Origin: Mesoaciditoga lauensis cd-1655R = DSM 25116
GTDB lineage: Bacteria; Thermotogota; Thermotogae; Mesoaciditogales; Mesoaciditogaceae
Direction: 5' to 3'
Assembly: GCF_000745455.1 (NCBI RefSeq)
Contig: NZ_JQJI01000001.1
Span: 110,380-174,379 of the forward strand
DNA length: 64,000 nt
The notes under the pieces are model-generated. The model saw only the letters and a list, made by a program, of their open reading frames with translations. It searched no databases and was not told the origin of the DNA. Positions within the stretch are counted from its first letter, which is position 1; each line of letters begins with the position of its first letter. A program made the translations under genes and the position numbers. Positions 1 to 12,280 of this stretch are shown one piece after another.

Positions 1-555
1 GACACCATCGAAAGAATGAAAGTTTTAACCAAACTAAGAAAAGGGGAAATTGATGTTGTCGTTGGTGTCAACCTTTTAAGAGAAGGATTGGATCTTCCGG
101 AAGTGTCTCTGGTTGCCATTTTAGATGCCGATAAAGAAGGATTTTTACGCTCTGAGACCTCTTTAATTCAAACCATAGGGAGAGCTTCGAGAAACGTGAA
201 CGGAAAGGTTTTGCTCTACGCCGATAGAGTGACGGATTCCATGAAGAATGCCATCGAAGAATCCAAACGCCGCAGGGAAAAACAGCTCTCATACAATCTA
301 GAACATAACATAACGCCAAAGACCATTCAAAAGGAAATAGATGAATTCTTCATGCAAACGTCTAAAGGAGAAAAAACTTACAAAATAGATGATGATATAA
401 AAGAAGTTCTGGAGCTAAGGGAAAAGCTTGACGTTGAAGATTACATAACTCTCCTGGAACAGAGGATGAATGAAGCGGCAGAAGACTGGCGCTTCGAAGA
501 AGCGGTTATTTATCGTGATGAGTTGAAAAGGGTGAAAAACGAAAATGGTAGATGA
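1..555 (+). CDS. uvrB: UvrABC excinuclease subunit B, C-terminal part (5' end outside window)
   Basis: UvrB is the helicase-like damage-verification subunit of nucleotide excision repair; it is loaded by UvrA and recruits UvrC. The reading frame is open from base 1, so the gene begins upstream of the window. Visible are helicase motif V ([14 protein letters not shown]), motif VI (QTIGRASRN), and at the C-terminus a UVR domain ([17 protein letters not shown]) that contacts UvrC. It overlaps rnhB by 11 bases, so the two are probably cotranscribed and translationally coupled. About 185 residues are present out of about 660 usual for the family. Identification is secure. Confidence 0.97.
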   Translation, partial: DTIERMKVLTKLRKGEIDVVVGVNLLREGLDLPEVSLVAILDADKEGFLRSETSLIQTIGRASRNVNGKVLLYADRVTDSMKNAIEESKRRREKQLSYNLEHNITPKTIQKEIDEFFMQTSKGEKTYKIDDDIKEVLELREKLDVEDYITLLEQRMNEAAEDWRFEEAVIYRDELKRVKNENGR

Positions 556-1216
556 GAAATTCGATTTAGAATACGTATCAAAATACAAGAATGTGGTTGG
601 AATAGATGAAGTGGGCCGTGGGGCTTTGGCAGGACCAGTGGTTGCCGCGGCGGTAAAATTAGATAGACAGATTGAAGGCGTGGATGATTCTAAAAGACTC
701 TCTGCCAAAAAGAGAGAAGAAATGGTGGAAAAGATAATTTTAAACGCTCAAGTGGCATTTGGCATTGCGACTCCAACGGAAATAGATCTTTACAATATCA
801 TCGGCGCTACAAAATTAGCGATGCAAAGGGCGTATGAAAAATTAAATTTGCAAGCGTTTGCACTGATAGATGGCCTTGAAATGGGATTTGATTTTCCGCA
901 TGAAAGCATCGTTAAAGGAGATGGAAAAAGTCCTTCAATCGCATCCGCTTCCATAGTAGCAAAGGTTTTTAGGGATGAAATAATGAAAAAGCTTTCGCCT
1001 TTTTTTAAAGGTTATGGCTTTGAACATAACGTGGGCTATGCGACTAAACAACATCTTCAAGCCATAAAAGAAAAAGGACCAACCCTTTTTCACAGGTTAA
1101 CTTTTCAACCGGTTAGCGAAGCTATCACACTTGAATTGCTGGAAAGATGGAAAAAAGATGAAAAGATTTCCGATCAACGCCTGCGAGGCAAAACTTTTCA
1201 CCTTTTTTCCCAATGA
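545..1216 (+). CDS. rnhB: Ribonuclease HII
   Basis: Cleaves RNA in RNA-DNA hybrids, including single embedded ribonucleotides. The 223-residue protein has the GIDEVGRG(A)LAGP signature; the four metal-binding acids are seen as D21 and E22 in that motif, D109 in LIDG and D144 in KVFRD. The start ATG lies inside the uvrB 3' end (11-base overlap). The 3' end overlaps the convergent marR gene by 19 bases, so the two transcripts are antisense at their ends. Length is normal for the family. Pairing with uvrB puts two genome-maintenance functions in one transcript. Confidence 0.97.
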   Translation: MVDEKFDLEYVSKYKNVVGIDEVGRGALAGPVVAAAVKLDRQIEGVDDSKRLSAKKREEMVEKIILNAQVAFGIATPTEIDLYNIIGATKLAMQRAYEKLNLQAFALIDGLEMGFDFPHESIVKGDGKSPSIASASIVAKVFRDEIMKKLSPFFKGYGFEHNVGYATKQHLQAIKEKGPTLFHRLTFQPVSEAITLELLERWKKDEKISDQRLRGKTFHLFSQ

Positions 1217-1635
1217 GTGAACTCTCTGGAAATGGCATCATATATTTTTCTTAAGTTATTCAACAAATCCGAACTATCCACATTTTTCAAAGATGAGGAG
1301 ATGAATTCTATCCTCTTTTCTATGACTTTCTTTATTATCTCTTCGCCACTTTTCGCTATCTTTACTACTATGACCCTTTTATCTTTCTCAGATCTTTCAC
1401 GAACGATGTAACCGGCATTTTCAAGCCTTACTATCAACCCTGTCATTGTGGATTTTGTGACGCCCATTTTCTCGCTCAACTGTGTCATGCGATGGGGACC
1501 TTCAAAGTAAAGATATTGAAGGATATCGAATTGTGAAGCGGTTAAATCGAAATCCTTTAAAACAAGCCTACCTGCAACTTTTACCCTGAAACACGTTCTT
1601 CTTAACAGGAGTTCTATTTCTTCAAATTCTTTCAT
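1198..1635 (-). CDS. MarR-family transcriptional regulator
   Basis: A 145-residue winged helix-turn-helix repressor of the MarR type. Recognisable are the HTH segment around residues 45-75 (MTQLSEKMGVTKSTMTGLI), the wing (IVRERSEKDKRVIVVKI) and helical N- and C-terminal dimerisation regions. MarR proteins usually sense small phenolic or oxidant ligands; no ligand can be read from sequence. It is the last gene of the long leftward run and overlaps the folA-like gene by 4 bases (ATGA), so it is coexpressed with that operon rather than divergent from an obvious target. Its regulon is unknown. Confidence 0.88.
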   Translation of the reverse strand: MKEFEEIELLLRRTCFRVKVAGRLVLKDFDLTASQFDILQYLYFEGPHRMTQLSEKMGVTKSTMTGLIVRLENAGYIVRERSEKDKRVIVVKIAKSGEEIIKKVIEKRIEFISSSLKNVDSSDLLNNLRKIYDAISREFTHWEKR

Positions 1636-2147
1636 CGTTCCTCCTTGATTTTTGACACTTTATAATGTACGACTACGGCATTCGACAAATTCTTTATTTC
1701 CTCTATTTTCATTTTAACGTCTCCTTTTAAATTGGAAAACATATCAATTCCATCTATGATTACAGGTTCATAAGTGATGTACATTTCGTCAATTAGTTTT
1801 TCTTTTAGAAATAGGGTGAATATTTCTTTTCCACCTATCACCGCTGTTTGAGAGTAACCTTTTTTCTCCAAGGTTTTTAAGATATTTATTGGTTCTTCAG
1901 AGGTGAAAATGAGATTTGGCTCGTTTCTAAAAGAGGAATAATTTCTTGTCATAACGACGTTCAACCTCTTTGGTAAAGGACGGCCAATCAATTCAAAAGT
2001 TTTTCTTCCCATTATAACGACGCCAATCTGCGTTGTGATGAACTTAAACCATTTTAAATCCTCTGTGGAATTCCAATCTATCGTCTTAGAGCTGTCTCTC
2101 GATATCTTGCCATTTGCGCTCATTACAGCTACAACAAAGGTTTTCAT
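1632..2147 (-). CDS. folA: Dihydrofolate reductase, Thermotoga type
   Basis: A 171-residue protein of the DHFR/RibD-C fold, expected to reduce dihydrofolate to tetrahydrofolate with NADPH. Seen: N-terminal strand VVAVMSANGKI, the nucleotide-binding segment VVIMGRKTFELIGRPLP, then RLNVVMTRN and the glycine pair AVIGGKEIF. From memory the pattern, including WNSTEDLKWF, resembles the characterised dimeric DHFR of Thermotoga maritima more than E. coli FolA. The alternative is a generic RibD-C reductase acting on another pterin or flavin precursor. It lies 3 bases downstream of the epimerase gene and overlaps marR by 4. Folate genes fhs and folD lie elsewhere in the window. Confidence 0.8.
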   Translation of the reverse strand: MKTFVVAVMSANGKISRDSSKTIDWNSTEDLKWFKFITTQIGVVIMGRKTFELIGRPLPKRLNVVMTRNYSSFRNEPNLIFTSEEPINILKTLEKKGYSQTAVIGGKEIFTLFLKEKLIDEMYITYEPVIIDGIDMFSNLKGDVKMKIEEIKNLSNAVVVHYKVSKIKEER

Positions 2148-2150
2148 AAT

Positions 2151-3185
2151 TTATAACGTTATCTCTTGACCATTTTGGGTGAATTTACCTCTAAATTCAT
2201 TCTCTTTCATCAGCATGTGTGAATCCAAATCGTGATACGTAAAAGCGCCCGTGCCGGCGGCAAAATGAACACTCTGATTTATGCCAACACTACTTTCAGA
2301 CATGCACCCTATCATAAGATTTGTATTTGTGATCTTAGCGAGTTCCACAATTGCCAACGCGTCGGAGATGCCGGATTTCATAAGCTTTATGTTGACAAAA
2401 TCGACGCATCCATCTTTTAAGAGTTCAAAGACATCGTACTTGCTTTTGGCGCTCTCATCCGCCGCTATCGGAAATGGAGAGTTTTGCCTGATGAGTCTTA
2501 AACCATCATGATCGTTCCACATCGTGGGTTGTTCGAAAACAACAATGTTAACTCCATTTCTATAAGCTGCATCCGCGAATTGAATCGCTTCTTTTGGCGA
2601 ATAACCTTGATTCGCGTCGACTATGTAAGATGCCCCTTTCGTGGCTTCAGATATGGCTATCATCTTTTCAATATCTTCTTTCAAATTCAATCCGACTTTT
2701 ATTTTGAGTGTTTCGTAGCCTTCGGTGTAATAGTACCTTTTCGCCTTTTCAACCATATTTTCCAATTCATCTATTCCCACCGTCTTGTCGGTTTTTATCT
2801 TGTTGGTGCTTCCACCAAGTATTTGATAAACTGGCACACCTATCTCGGCACTCAATGCATCCAGAACCGCGAATTGAACGCCGGCTTTTACACTTGGAGC
2901 CGTTCTTGAAAAGCCGTCAACGACATCGAAGATCTTCCTGTAATTTTTCACATCCATCCCTTTGAGCATGTTGTTCACATCATTCTCCATTGCAAGCAGC
3001 GCTGCGATCATCTCGCCGTTAACGCGATAAGAATAAGACGATTCCCCTTTCCCGGTGGCACCATTTTCCAATTCCACGGTGATTTCTATGTTCTTCGCTT
3101 CCGTATGCACAGCTCCCGTGATCTTAAATGGTTCTGGAAATTCGTATTTCTTCAGTTCAAACGTTACTTTCTTCACTTTAGACAT
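2151..3185 (-). CDS. Dipeptide epimerase (L-Ala-D/L-Glu epimerase type)
   Basis: A 344-residue enolase-superfamily enzyme of the muconate-lactonising subgroup. The KxK catalytic base is in LKIKVGLN near residue 162, metal ligands are D in VDANQG, E in VFEQP and D in AADES, and the second acid/base Lys is in NIKLMK near 268. The set matches L-Ala-D/L-Glu epimerases such as the T. maritima enzyme, which interconvert murein dipeptides during peptidoglycan recycling. The specificity loop cannot be read with certainty, so other dipeptides are possible. The start ATG is followed upstream by a clear ribosome binding site (GGAGGGGG). It is 21 bases from nadD, the largest gap in this whole run. Confidence 0.87.
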   Translation of the reverse strand: MSKVKKVTFELKKYEFPEPFKITGAVHTEAKNIEITVELENGATGKGESSYSYRVNGEMIAALLAMENDVNNMLKGMDVKNYRKIFDVVDGFSRTAPSVKAGVQFAVLDALSAEIGVPVYQILGGSTNKIKTDKTVGIDELENMVEKAKRYYYTEGYETLKIKVGLNLKEDIEKMIAISEATKGASYIVDANQGYSPKEAIQFADAAYRNGVNIVVFEQPTMWNDHDGLRLIRQNSPFPIAADESAKSKYDVFELLKDGCVDFVNIKLMKSGISDALAIVELAKITNTNLMIGCMSESSVGINQSVHFAAGTGAFTYHDLDSHMLMKENEFRGKFTQNGQEITL

Positions 3186-3206
3186 ATTTCCCCCTCCTTG
3201 GTATTT

Positions 3207-5038
<1,832 letters not shown>

Positions 5039-5043
5039 TTACA

Positions 5044-5784
5044 TCACCATTGAACGGAAATCCTTATTCCGTGGTTCTCCTCAGTTGAAAGCGTGGATAT
5101 GCTATGACTATCGTAAATGTAAGCCAATTTTATATTTGCGAGCGTGTATTGAAGGATGAAATCAACTCTTTGTTCTATAACTTGAGCAAGCGTGGAGTTG
5201 TATCCCATTTCAAAGTATCCATAAGATTGAAGGCCGAAGAAAGAAAAGCTTCCCCAAACGCCTCCATTTACCCATGGATAATCCACTCCACCGAACAGAG
5301 CAACATTCCAATTTTTCTCTTCCCAATCAAAGGACAGCTTCGCATTCGGATGAACTTCTATACCCTGGTCGTATGTGTACAAGAAGGTTTGAGGCACACG
5401 AAGATCAAAGACAAGATTCTTAAGAATTTGTTGTGTCATGCCAAAACCAACGCCTAAAGATACAGAACTGCCGTCGGTTGAAAGCAAAAAGTCACCACCT
5501 AATGCAAGTGTGTTAACTTTTGATGCAATGGAATAAGCAAGGCCGTTACCGTTTCCGTCAGAATAAACCCCTAATTTCCCAGCAAACCCATTTTCAAATG
5601 GCTGGAAGACGATGAAATCCATCTTTTGGCCTTCAAAATACGTTTCATAAGAAAACGACCACTTCGTGCTATTTACCATGTAAGCTGGGTTGAAATTCAT
5701 GACGCTTCCCAGTGGAAAGTTCACGGCCAATCCAAATGAGATCACCAGAACACTTAAGATTACAACAAACAATTTAGTTTTCAT
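5044..5784 (-). CDS. Predicted exported outer membrane beta-barrel protein
   Basis: Function not recognised. The 246-residue product starts with a hydrophobic signal peptide (about residues 1-20, ending near FGLAV). The rest is rich in aromatic and glycine residues in alternating polar/hydrophobic strands, and the chain ends in RISVQW; a terminal aromatic residue on the last strand is the usual sorting signal for BAM-assembled barrels. The bamA gene in this window has the same kind of ending (GQMF). By length a barrel of 10-12 strands is possible. It lies 3 bases from yjbQ and 5 from obg, so it is transcribed with housekeeping genes. I infer an outer membrane location; substrate or role is unknown. 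Confidence 0.65.
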   Translation of the reverse strand: MKTKLFVVILSVLVISFGLAVNFPLGSVMNFNPAYMVNSTKWSFSYETYFEGQKMDFIVFQPFENGFAGKLGVYSDGNGNGLAYSIASKVNTLALGGDFLLSTDGSSVSLGVGFGMTQQILKNLVFDLRVPQTFLYTYDQGIEVHPNAKLSFDWEEKNWNVALFGGVDYPWVNGGVWGSFSFFGLQSYGYFEMGYNSTLAQVIEQRVDFILQYTLANIKLAYIYDSHSISTLSTEENHGIRISVQW

Positions 5785-5787
5785 ACG

Positions 5788-6186
5788 TCATTCCTCCACA
5801 ACGGATACCAGCATGCTTCTTGTCCTTGGGCCATCGAATTCACAAAAGTAAATTCCCTGCCATGTCCCGAGTAACAAGTGCCCATTTTCTACTGGAAAAG
5901 TTTGAGAAGCCCCTACAAGCGTAGAAAGGATGTGAGCGGCGGAATTGCCTTCTAAATGGGCATAATTATCGTTCCATGGAACGATTTTTCCAAACTCGTA
6001 AAGTATATCTCTTTTCACCGAAGGATCTGCGTTTTCGTTAACCGTAACGGCAGCCGTGGTATGTGGAACATATACAACACACATTCCATTTGTTATTCCA
6101 CTTTTCTCGACGATTTTCTCTATTTCGGCCGTTACGTCTACGAATTCAAAATGTTCATGCGTAGAAACTCTTATTCTATGCCACAT
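5788..6186 (-). CDS. yjbQ: YjbQ/UPF0047 family protein
   Basis: A 132-residue member of the UPF0047 (YjbQ) family, a small trimeric fold with a conserved histidine-rich pocket; some members have weak thiamine-phosphate synthase activity in vitro, but the cellular role is unsettled. Family landmarks are VPHTTAAVTVNENADP near residue 41, the segment YAHLEGNSAAHI, and GTWQGIYFCEFDGPR near the end. It is complete. It is linked tightly to minE (6 bases) and to the exported protein gene (3 bases); nothing in the context suggests a substrate. Confidence 0.93.
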   Translation of the reverse strand: MWHRIRVSTHEHFEFVDVTAEIEKIVEKSGITNGMCVVYVPHTTAAVTVNENADPSVKRDILYEFGKIVPWNDNYAHLEGNSAAHILSTLVGASQTFPVENGHLLLGTWQGIYFCEFDGPRTRSMLVSVVEE

Positions 6187-6192
6187 ATTCCA

Positions 6193-6486
6193 TCACTCGA
6201 AATTTATGTTGGCTATTATAACGACATATCCATTGTGCTCTTCAACCACCACTTTAACTTTTGTTTCATCCGTCTTGAAGAGCTGAGAAGCTTTCTTTTG
6301 TATCTCGCTCTTTATTTCGGCGGTCTTTTCCGCAAGCTCCTCTGGATTTTTGAAATCGTCTATCCTGTAAACCATTCTGCGCCCATTTCCTACGAGGGCC
6401 TTTAACCGCTCTTTTGCAGAATCACGTGCGTTGACTTCTTCTTTTTTACGTTTTTTGTTTTTTGAAAATATGCTCAAGAATCCCAT
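6193..6486 (-). CDS. minE: Cell division topological specificity factor MinE
   Basis: A 97-residue MinE. MinE stimulates the MinD ATPase and drives pole-to-pole oscillation or gradient formation of the division inhibitor. Visible are an amphipathic membrane-targeting start (MGFLSIFSK), the MinD-contact helix (SAKERLKALVGNGRR, compare the AKERLQ of E. coli MinE) and a C-terminal dimerisation domain of strands and helix (TKVKVVVEEHNGYVVIIANI). It is directly downstream of minD (2 bases). No minC is found in the window, so the inhibitor must be encoded elsewhere or be absent. Confidence 0.92.
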   Translation of the reverse strand: MGFLSIFSKNKKRKKEEVNARDSAKERLKALVGNGRRMVYRIDDFKNPEELAEKTAEIKSEIQKKASQLFKTDETKVKVVVEEHNGYVVIIANINFE

Positions 6487-6488
6487 CT

Positions 6489-7322
6489 TTAGTCATCTCC
6501 ACTTCGATGACGACCGAAAATCGCTTTAAGTACTTCTAAAAACCCTTTTTTCTCTTCCAACTCACTTAGCTTGGGAATTGGTACCTCTTCACCTTTTAAC
6601 CTTTTGACAATGCCGTCCAAGACCTTGTGCATAACATCCTCTGATCTTCCGTCGCTTAGCACAAGAGGAATACCTTTGTTTGTGGATATTATTATATCTT
6701 CAGAATCAGGGACTATGCCCATTACCTCTATTGAAAGGGCGGACTTTATGTCTTCGATATTCAACATATTTCCATGCCTTACCATATGAGGCTTGAACCT
6801 GTTGACTATAAGGTGAATTTTCTCATCTTGAAAGCCCATGTTTTCAAGTAGCCCAATAACTCTATCGGCATCCGTGATAGCCGGTAATTCAGGCGTTGTT
6901 ACAACCAACGCCTCATCTGCACCAGCGACTGCGTTTCTGAACCCTCTTTCTATGCCGGCTGGACAATCTATGAATATGTAATCAAACCTTTCTTTCATTT
7001 CATTTATGATCTTTTTCATGTCATCAGGAGAAATCATTTCTTTGGTGGCTATTTGTGAAGCGGGAAGCAAGCTCAAATTTTTGAGTTGTTTATGTCTTAC
7101 CAAAGCATCAAAAACTCCCACTTTGCCATTTGCCACGTCTATCAACGTGTATATTATCCTGTTTTCCAAACCCATAACAACGTCCAGATTTTTCAAACCT
7201 ATATCGGCGTCAACCAAAGCAACCCTCTCGCCGCCTAATGCCATCGCGGTTCCCAGATTAGCGGTTAAGGTTGTTTTGCCAACTCCGCCTTTTCCAGACG
7301 TCAAAACGTATACTTTTGCCAA
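6489..7322 (-). CDS. minD: Septum site-determining ATPase MinD
   Basis: A 277-residue MinD/ParA-family ATPase that binds membrane when ATP-loaded. It has the deviant Walker A motif SGKGGVGKTT with signature lysine K11 and K16, switch I region ALVDADIGLKNLDV, Walker B FIDCPAG, and a C-terminal amphipathic helix (FLEVLKAIFGRH) that would be the membrane anchor. Pairs with MinE just downstream. The upstream neighbour, 15 bases away, is an unknown 226-residue gene that could be tested for a MinC-like role, though I see no MinC motif in it. Confidence 0.97.
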   Translation of the reverse strand: MAKVYVLTSGKGGVGKTTLTANLGTAMALGGERVALVDADIGLKNLDVVMGLENRIIYTLIDVANGKVGVFDALVRHKQLKNLSLLPASQIATKEMISPDDMKKIINEMKERFDYIFIDCPAGIERGFRNAVAGADEALVVTTPELPAITDADRVIGLLENMGFQDEKIHLIVNRFKPHMVRHGNMLNIEDIKSALSIEVMGIVPDSEDIIISTNKGIPLVLSDGRSEDVMHKVLDGIVKRLKGEEVPIPKLSELEEKKGFLEVLKAIFGRHRSGDD

Positions 7323-7337
7323 TCAAACATCACCCTC

Positions 7338-8018
7338 TTAAAGACTCATCATCATTGAATTTATTTCACTTACCACTGCCTCGGCCACATTTCTGACAGC
7401 GTTAAATCCTACCGAACCCGCAAAAACGAGTTCCCTGCTTAAACCATTTGATTCCAGAACTGTCATAACACCCAAAAAGAATTTTCTTTCTCCAGTTGAC
7501 ACTTCACGAACATCATCCAGAGAAATTCTCAATTGGGGGCCCATCAGATTTTCTACAGCTTCTATGGTGGCTTCGGCCGATAATTTAAGAACGTTTTTGA
7601 AAGATCTAACCCCTCTTTTAGATGATTCCTTTACTTCGCCATCATAAGATATTTCGACGTTTGCCTCGATTTCCATTCCGTTTTCTGAAAAACCTACCGA
7701 TTCTACTTTGAAAATTTCTTCTTCTGTAGAACTAGAACTACTTCCTCCCTTTGAGGATAAGCGCTTTTCCTTCTCTGACGTGCTCGAAGCGGACATCTGT
7801 GCAACGCTTATTATTCTTCTGTCAATTCTTTCTCCCGTTATGGTAAGGACTGCCGTTTCGACATCTCTTACTATTTGTTTTGAGTTTTTGTCGGCAGAGG
7901 AAAGGACGTGTATTTCTTTCATCTCGCCGGTCAATTCGTCTACGATCACGCGAGCTTTCTTAACCCCGTCAAGGGATGACAACACTTTCTCTAGTTCTTC
8001 AACGTCTTTCCCTTCCAA
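7338..8018 (-). CDS. Conserved protein of unknown function, two-domain
   Basis: Not recognised as a named family. The N-terminal part, about residues 1-75, has a pattern I recall from unassigned proteins in several phyla: GVKKARVIVDELTGEMKEIH, then KQIVRDVETAV and IDRRIISVAQM. A serine-rich low-complexity linker follows (about 78-98), and then a second alpha/beta domain (about 100-226) with SAEATIEAVENLMG and VAEAVVSEINSMM. No signal peptide or membrane segment. It lies between AMMECR1 and minD in the long operon (15 bases on either side). The linker makes two independently folded units likely. No catalytic motif could be seen. Confidence 0.7.
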   Translation of the reverse strand: MEGKDVEELEKVLSSLDGVKKARVIVDELTGEMKEIHVLSSADKNSKQIVRDVETAVLTITGERIDRRIISVAQMSASSTSEKEKRLSSKGGSSSSSTEEEIFKVESVGFSENGMEIEANVEISYDGEVKESSKRGVRSFKNVLKLSAEATIEAVENLMGPQLRISLDDVREVSTGERKFFLGVMTVLESNGLSRELVFAGSVGFNAVRNVAEAVVSEINSMMMSL

Positions 8019-8033
8019 AATTCTTCCCCCTTT

Positions 8034-8558
8034 TTAATGATATCTTTCTACGGTAAATCTGTATATTTTCACCCTCTCATCTTTACTTATGCCGGCTTTC
8101 AATTTCGATATTCTCAGTTGTTCTTCCACGGTGTCCACTCCTTCTAAATCGGGAAGAAGCAGCCCCCTTCTCCATCCACTTTCAACTATGACGCCATATT
8201 TTCGAGGGTCGAGTTTGCTCGGATCGTCAACGGGTTCTGGAGTGGATAAAACGTCCACACTTACAGCGATAGAATCCAATTCTTCTGGACGTACCGGCTC
8301 AAATCTTGGATCGTTCAAAGCCGCTTCCAGAGCGTTTTGCGCTATTTCATGTGCTATATCTTTGGTAGTTGGGAGAAAAGTTCCTATACATCCTCGCAAC
8401 TCTCCATTATCTTTATGCAATGTAACAAACACCCCCGCCCTTCTTTTGAACATCTCGGCGGGTAACTCATTAGGATCCGGTTCTAAAACGATACCGTCCC
8501 TAACTTTTGATTCTATCACTTTTATAGCCCATCTTACAAATGGATGTTCACCTTTCAT
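8034..8558 (-). CDS. AMMECR1 domain protein
   Basis: A 174-residue protein of the AMMECR1 family, conserved from archaea and thermophilic bacteria to humans. The family hallmark LRGCIG is present near residue 54, preceded by [14 protein letters not shown] and followed by [13 protein letters not shown] and the [15 protein letters not shown] segment. The biochemical role is not established; in other prokaryotes a MEMO-like and a radical SAM domain are often encoded nearby, but neither is next to it here. It overlaps the phosphofructokinase gene by 4 bases. Confidence 0.93.
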   Translation of the reverse strand: MKGEHPFVRWAIKVIESKVRDGIVLEPDPNELPAEMFKRRAGVFVTLHKDNGELRGCIGTFLPTTKDIAHEIAQNALEAALNDPRFEPVRPEELDSIAVSVDVLSTPEPVDDPSKLDPRKYGVIVESGWRRGLLLPDLEGVDTVEEQLRISKLKAGISKDERVKIYRFTVERYH

Positions 8559-9583
8559 CCAAAGAACATCTCCGCCAGTTTGTAGTATTCATACGGTACC
8601 ACTTTTTTCGTGGCAACACCGTATTGTAACGGTATAGATATTATATCATTTCCACGCAAGGCCACCATCCTGCCAAAATCACCTTGTTGGACAAGGCGCA
8701 TCGCTTCGACGCCATAACGTGTTCCAAGGATTCTATCAAAAGCGGTAGGAGTTCCGCCTCTCAACAAATGTCCCAGCACAACCGATCGGGTTTCGTATCC
8801 GGTTTTTTGTTCTATTATTTCCGCGAGATAATGAGCGATTCCTCCAAGTTTTATGTGCCCAAAAGCATCAACGGAAGTTTTGTCTCCTACCACCTGCTCC
8901 AATTCAGTTGGCTTGAAACCTTCCGCCACGGCAACAACGGCGTATCTTTTTGCCTTCATTCTTTTGTCAAGGACTTCTATTATCTCTTCAATAGTTCTGG
9001 GAAATTCCGGTATAAGTATCAAATGTGCACCCGCTGCAAGTCCAGCTTCCAGCGTTATCCATCCCGCATTTCTTCCCATCAACTCGACAAATATGATCCT
9101 TTCATGAGACTTGGCGGTAGATTGAAGCCTATCTATTGCATCGGCTCCGACGTTAACGGCCGTGTGAAAACCGAAAGTGTAGTCGGTGTTAGCGACATCG
9201 TTGTCTATGGTTTTCGGAACACCTATAACCTTAAATCCACGTGACGAGAATTTGGAAGCCACTGTTAACGTGTCGTCTCCACCAATGGCTATGAGCGCAT
9301 CGATTCCCTCTTTTTTTAGATTGGCTTCCACCTTTTCAGGACCGCCTTCTATTGAAAATGGGTTAACCCTGGAAGTTCCTAAAATCGTTCCACCTAGCAA
9401 ATGAATTCCTTCCACATTTTCATCGCTTAAACGCACGTACGTGCCTTCCACGGCACCTTTCCATCCACGCATTATGCCGACAACTTCTTCATCTTTTCTT
9501 GCTTTAACTATTCCGCGTATAACTGCGTTGAGTCCAGGACAGTCTCCCCCTCCTGTGAGAACTGCAACTCTCACTTTTTCCAC
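8555..9583 (-). CDS. pfp: 6-phosphofructokinase, pyrophosphate-dependent type by signature
   Basis: A 342-residue phosphofructokinase of the group A family: fructose 6-phosphate to fructose 1,6-bisphosphate. Motifs: [14 protein letters not shown] at the start, IGGDDTL near 100-106, PKTIDND near 123-129, and [11 protein letters not shown]. Two residues decide the phosphoryl donor in this family: position 104 is Asp here (Gly in ATP enzymes) and position 124 is Lys (Gly in ATP enzymes). Both fit the pyrophosphate-dependent form. From family knowledge such enzymes are reversible and save ATP. It is directly upstream of atpC's neighbour end, 9 bases from the ATP synthase genes. An ATP-dependent paralogue may exist elsewhere. 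Confidence 0.9.
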   Translation of the reverse strand: MEKVRVAVLTGGGDCPGLNAVIRGIVKARKDEEVVGIMRGWKGAVEGTYVRLSDENVEGIHLLGGTILGTSRVNPFSIEGGPEKVEANLKKEGIDALIAIGGDDTLTVASKFSSRGFKVIGVPKTIDNDVANTDYTFGFHTAVNVGADAIDRLQSTAKSHERIIFVELMGRNAGWITLEAGLAAGAHLILIPEFPRTIEEIIEVLDKRMKAKRYAVVAVAEGFKPTELEQVVGDKTSVDAFGHIKLGGIAHYLAEIIEQKTGYETRSVVLGHLLRGGTPTAFDRILGTRYGVEAMRLVQQGDFGRMVALRGNDIISIPLQYGVATKKVVPYEYYKLAEMFFG

Positions 9584-9592
9584 CTCACTTTC

Positions 9593-9991
9593 TCACTTTC
9601 TATTTGCAACTTTTAATCTTACCATGGCACGTTGAATCTTGCCTTCCAAATCTTTTTTGCGCTTTTCATCTTGAATTCTTTCCAATTCCATCTTTGCCTT
9701 TTCAAGGGCCCGTTTCGCCCGCTCTACATCTATTTCATCTGCTCTTTCAGCTGCATCAGATAAAACCGTAAAGGTATTTTGTGAAAACTCTGCTATTCCT
9801 CCATGAATGGCGAATATTTCCCTTTTTCCATCCGCTTTCTCAATTTCCAATTCAGATATCACGAGGGCACCAAGCAAAGGTGCCCTATTTTGAAGCGTTC
9901 CCATGGAACCTTCAACGGTTTTGAATTCTACAAAAGAAGCTTCTCCATCGAAAACACGCTTTTGTGGAGTGATTATTCTCAATCTGAACAC
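9593..9991 (-). CDS. atpC: ATP synthase F1 epsilon subunit
   Basis: The 132-residue epsilon subunit of the rotary stalk, which also inhibits ATP hydrolysis through its C-terminal helices. The N-terminal beta sandwich is seen in FRLRIITPQKRVFDGEASFV and GTLQNRAPLLGAL; the C-terminal half from about residue 90 is two charged helices (AKRALEKAKMELERIQDEK). It is the last ATP synthase gene, 3 bases after atpD, and is followed by the phosphofructokinase gene after 9 bases. Confidence 0.96.
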   Translation of the reverse strand: MFRLRIITPQKRVFDGEASFVEFKTVEGSMGTLQNRAPLLGALVISELEIEKADGKREIFAIHGGIAEFSQNTFTVLSDAAERADEIDVERAKRALEKAKMELERIQDEKRKKDLEGKIQRAMVRLKVANRK

Positions 9992-9994
9992 TGT

Positions 9995-12279
<2,285 letters not shown>

Positions 12280-12280
12280 C

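Noticed and set aside
5104..5457. Plus-strand frame opposite the outer membrane protein gene
   Set aside because: Lies antisense to a gene with a signal peptide and barrel features, has no site upstream and no family features; same reasoning for other antisense frames in coding regions.
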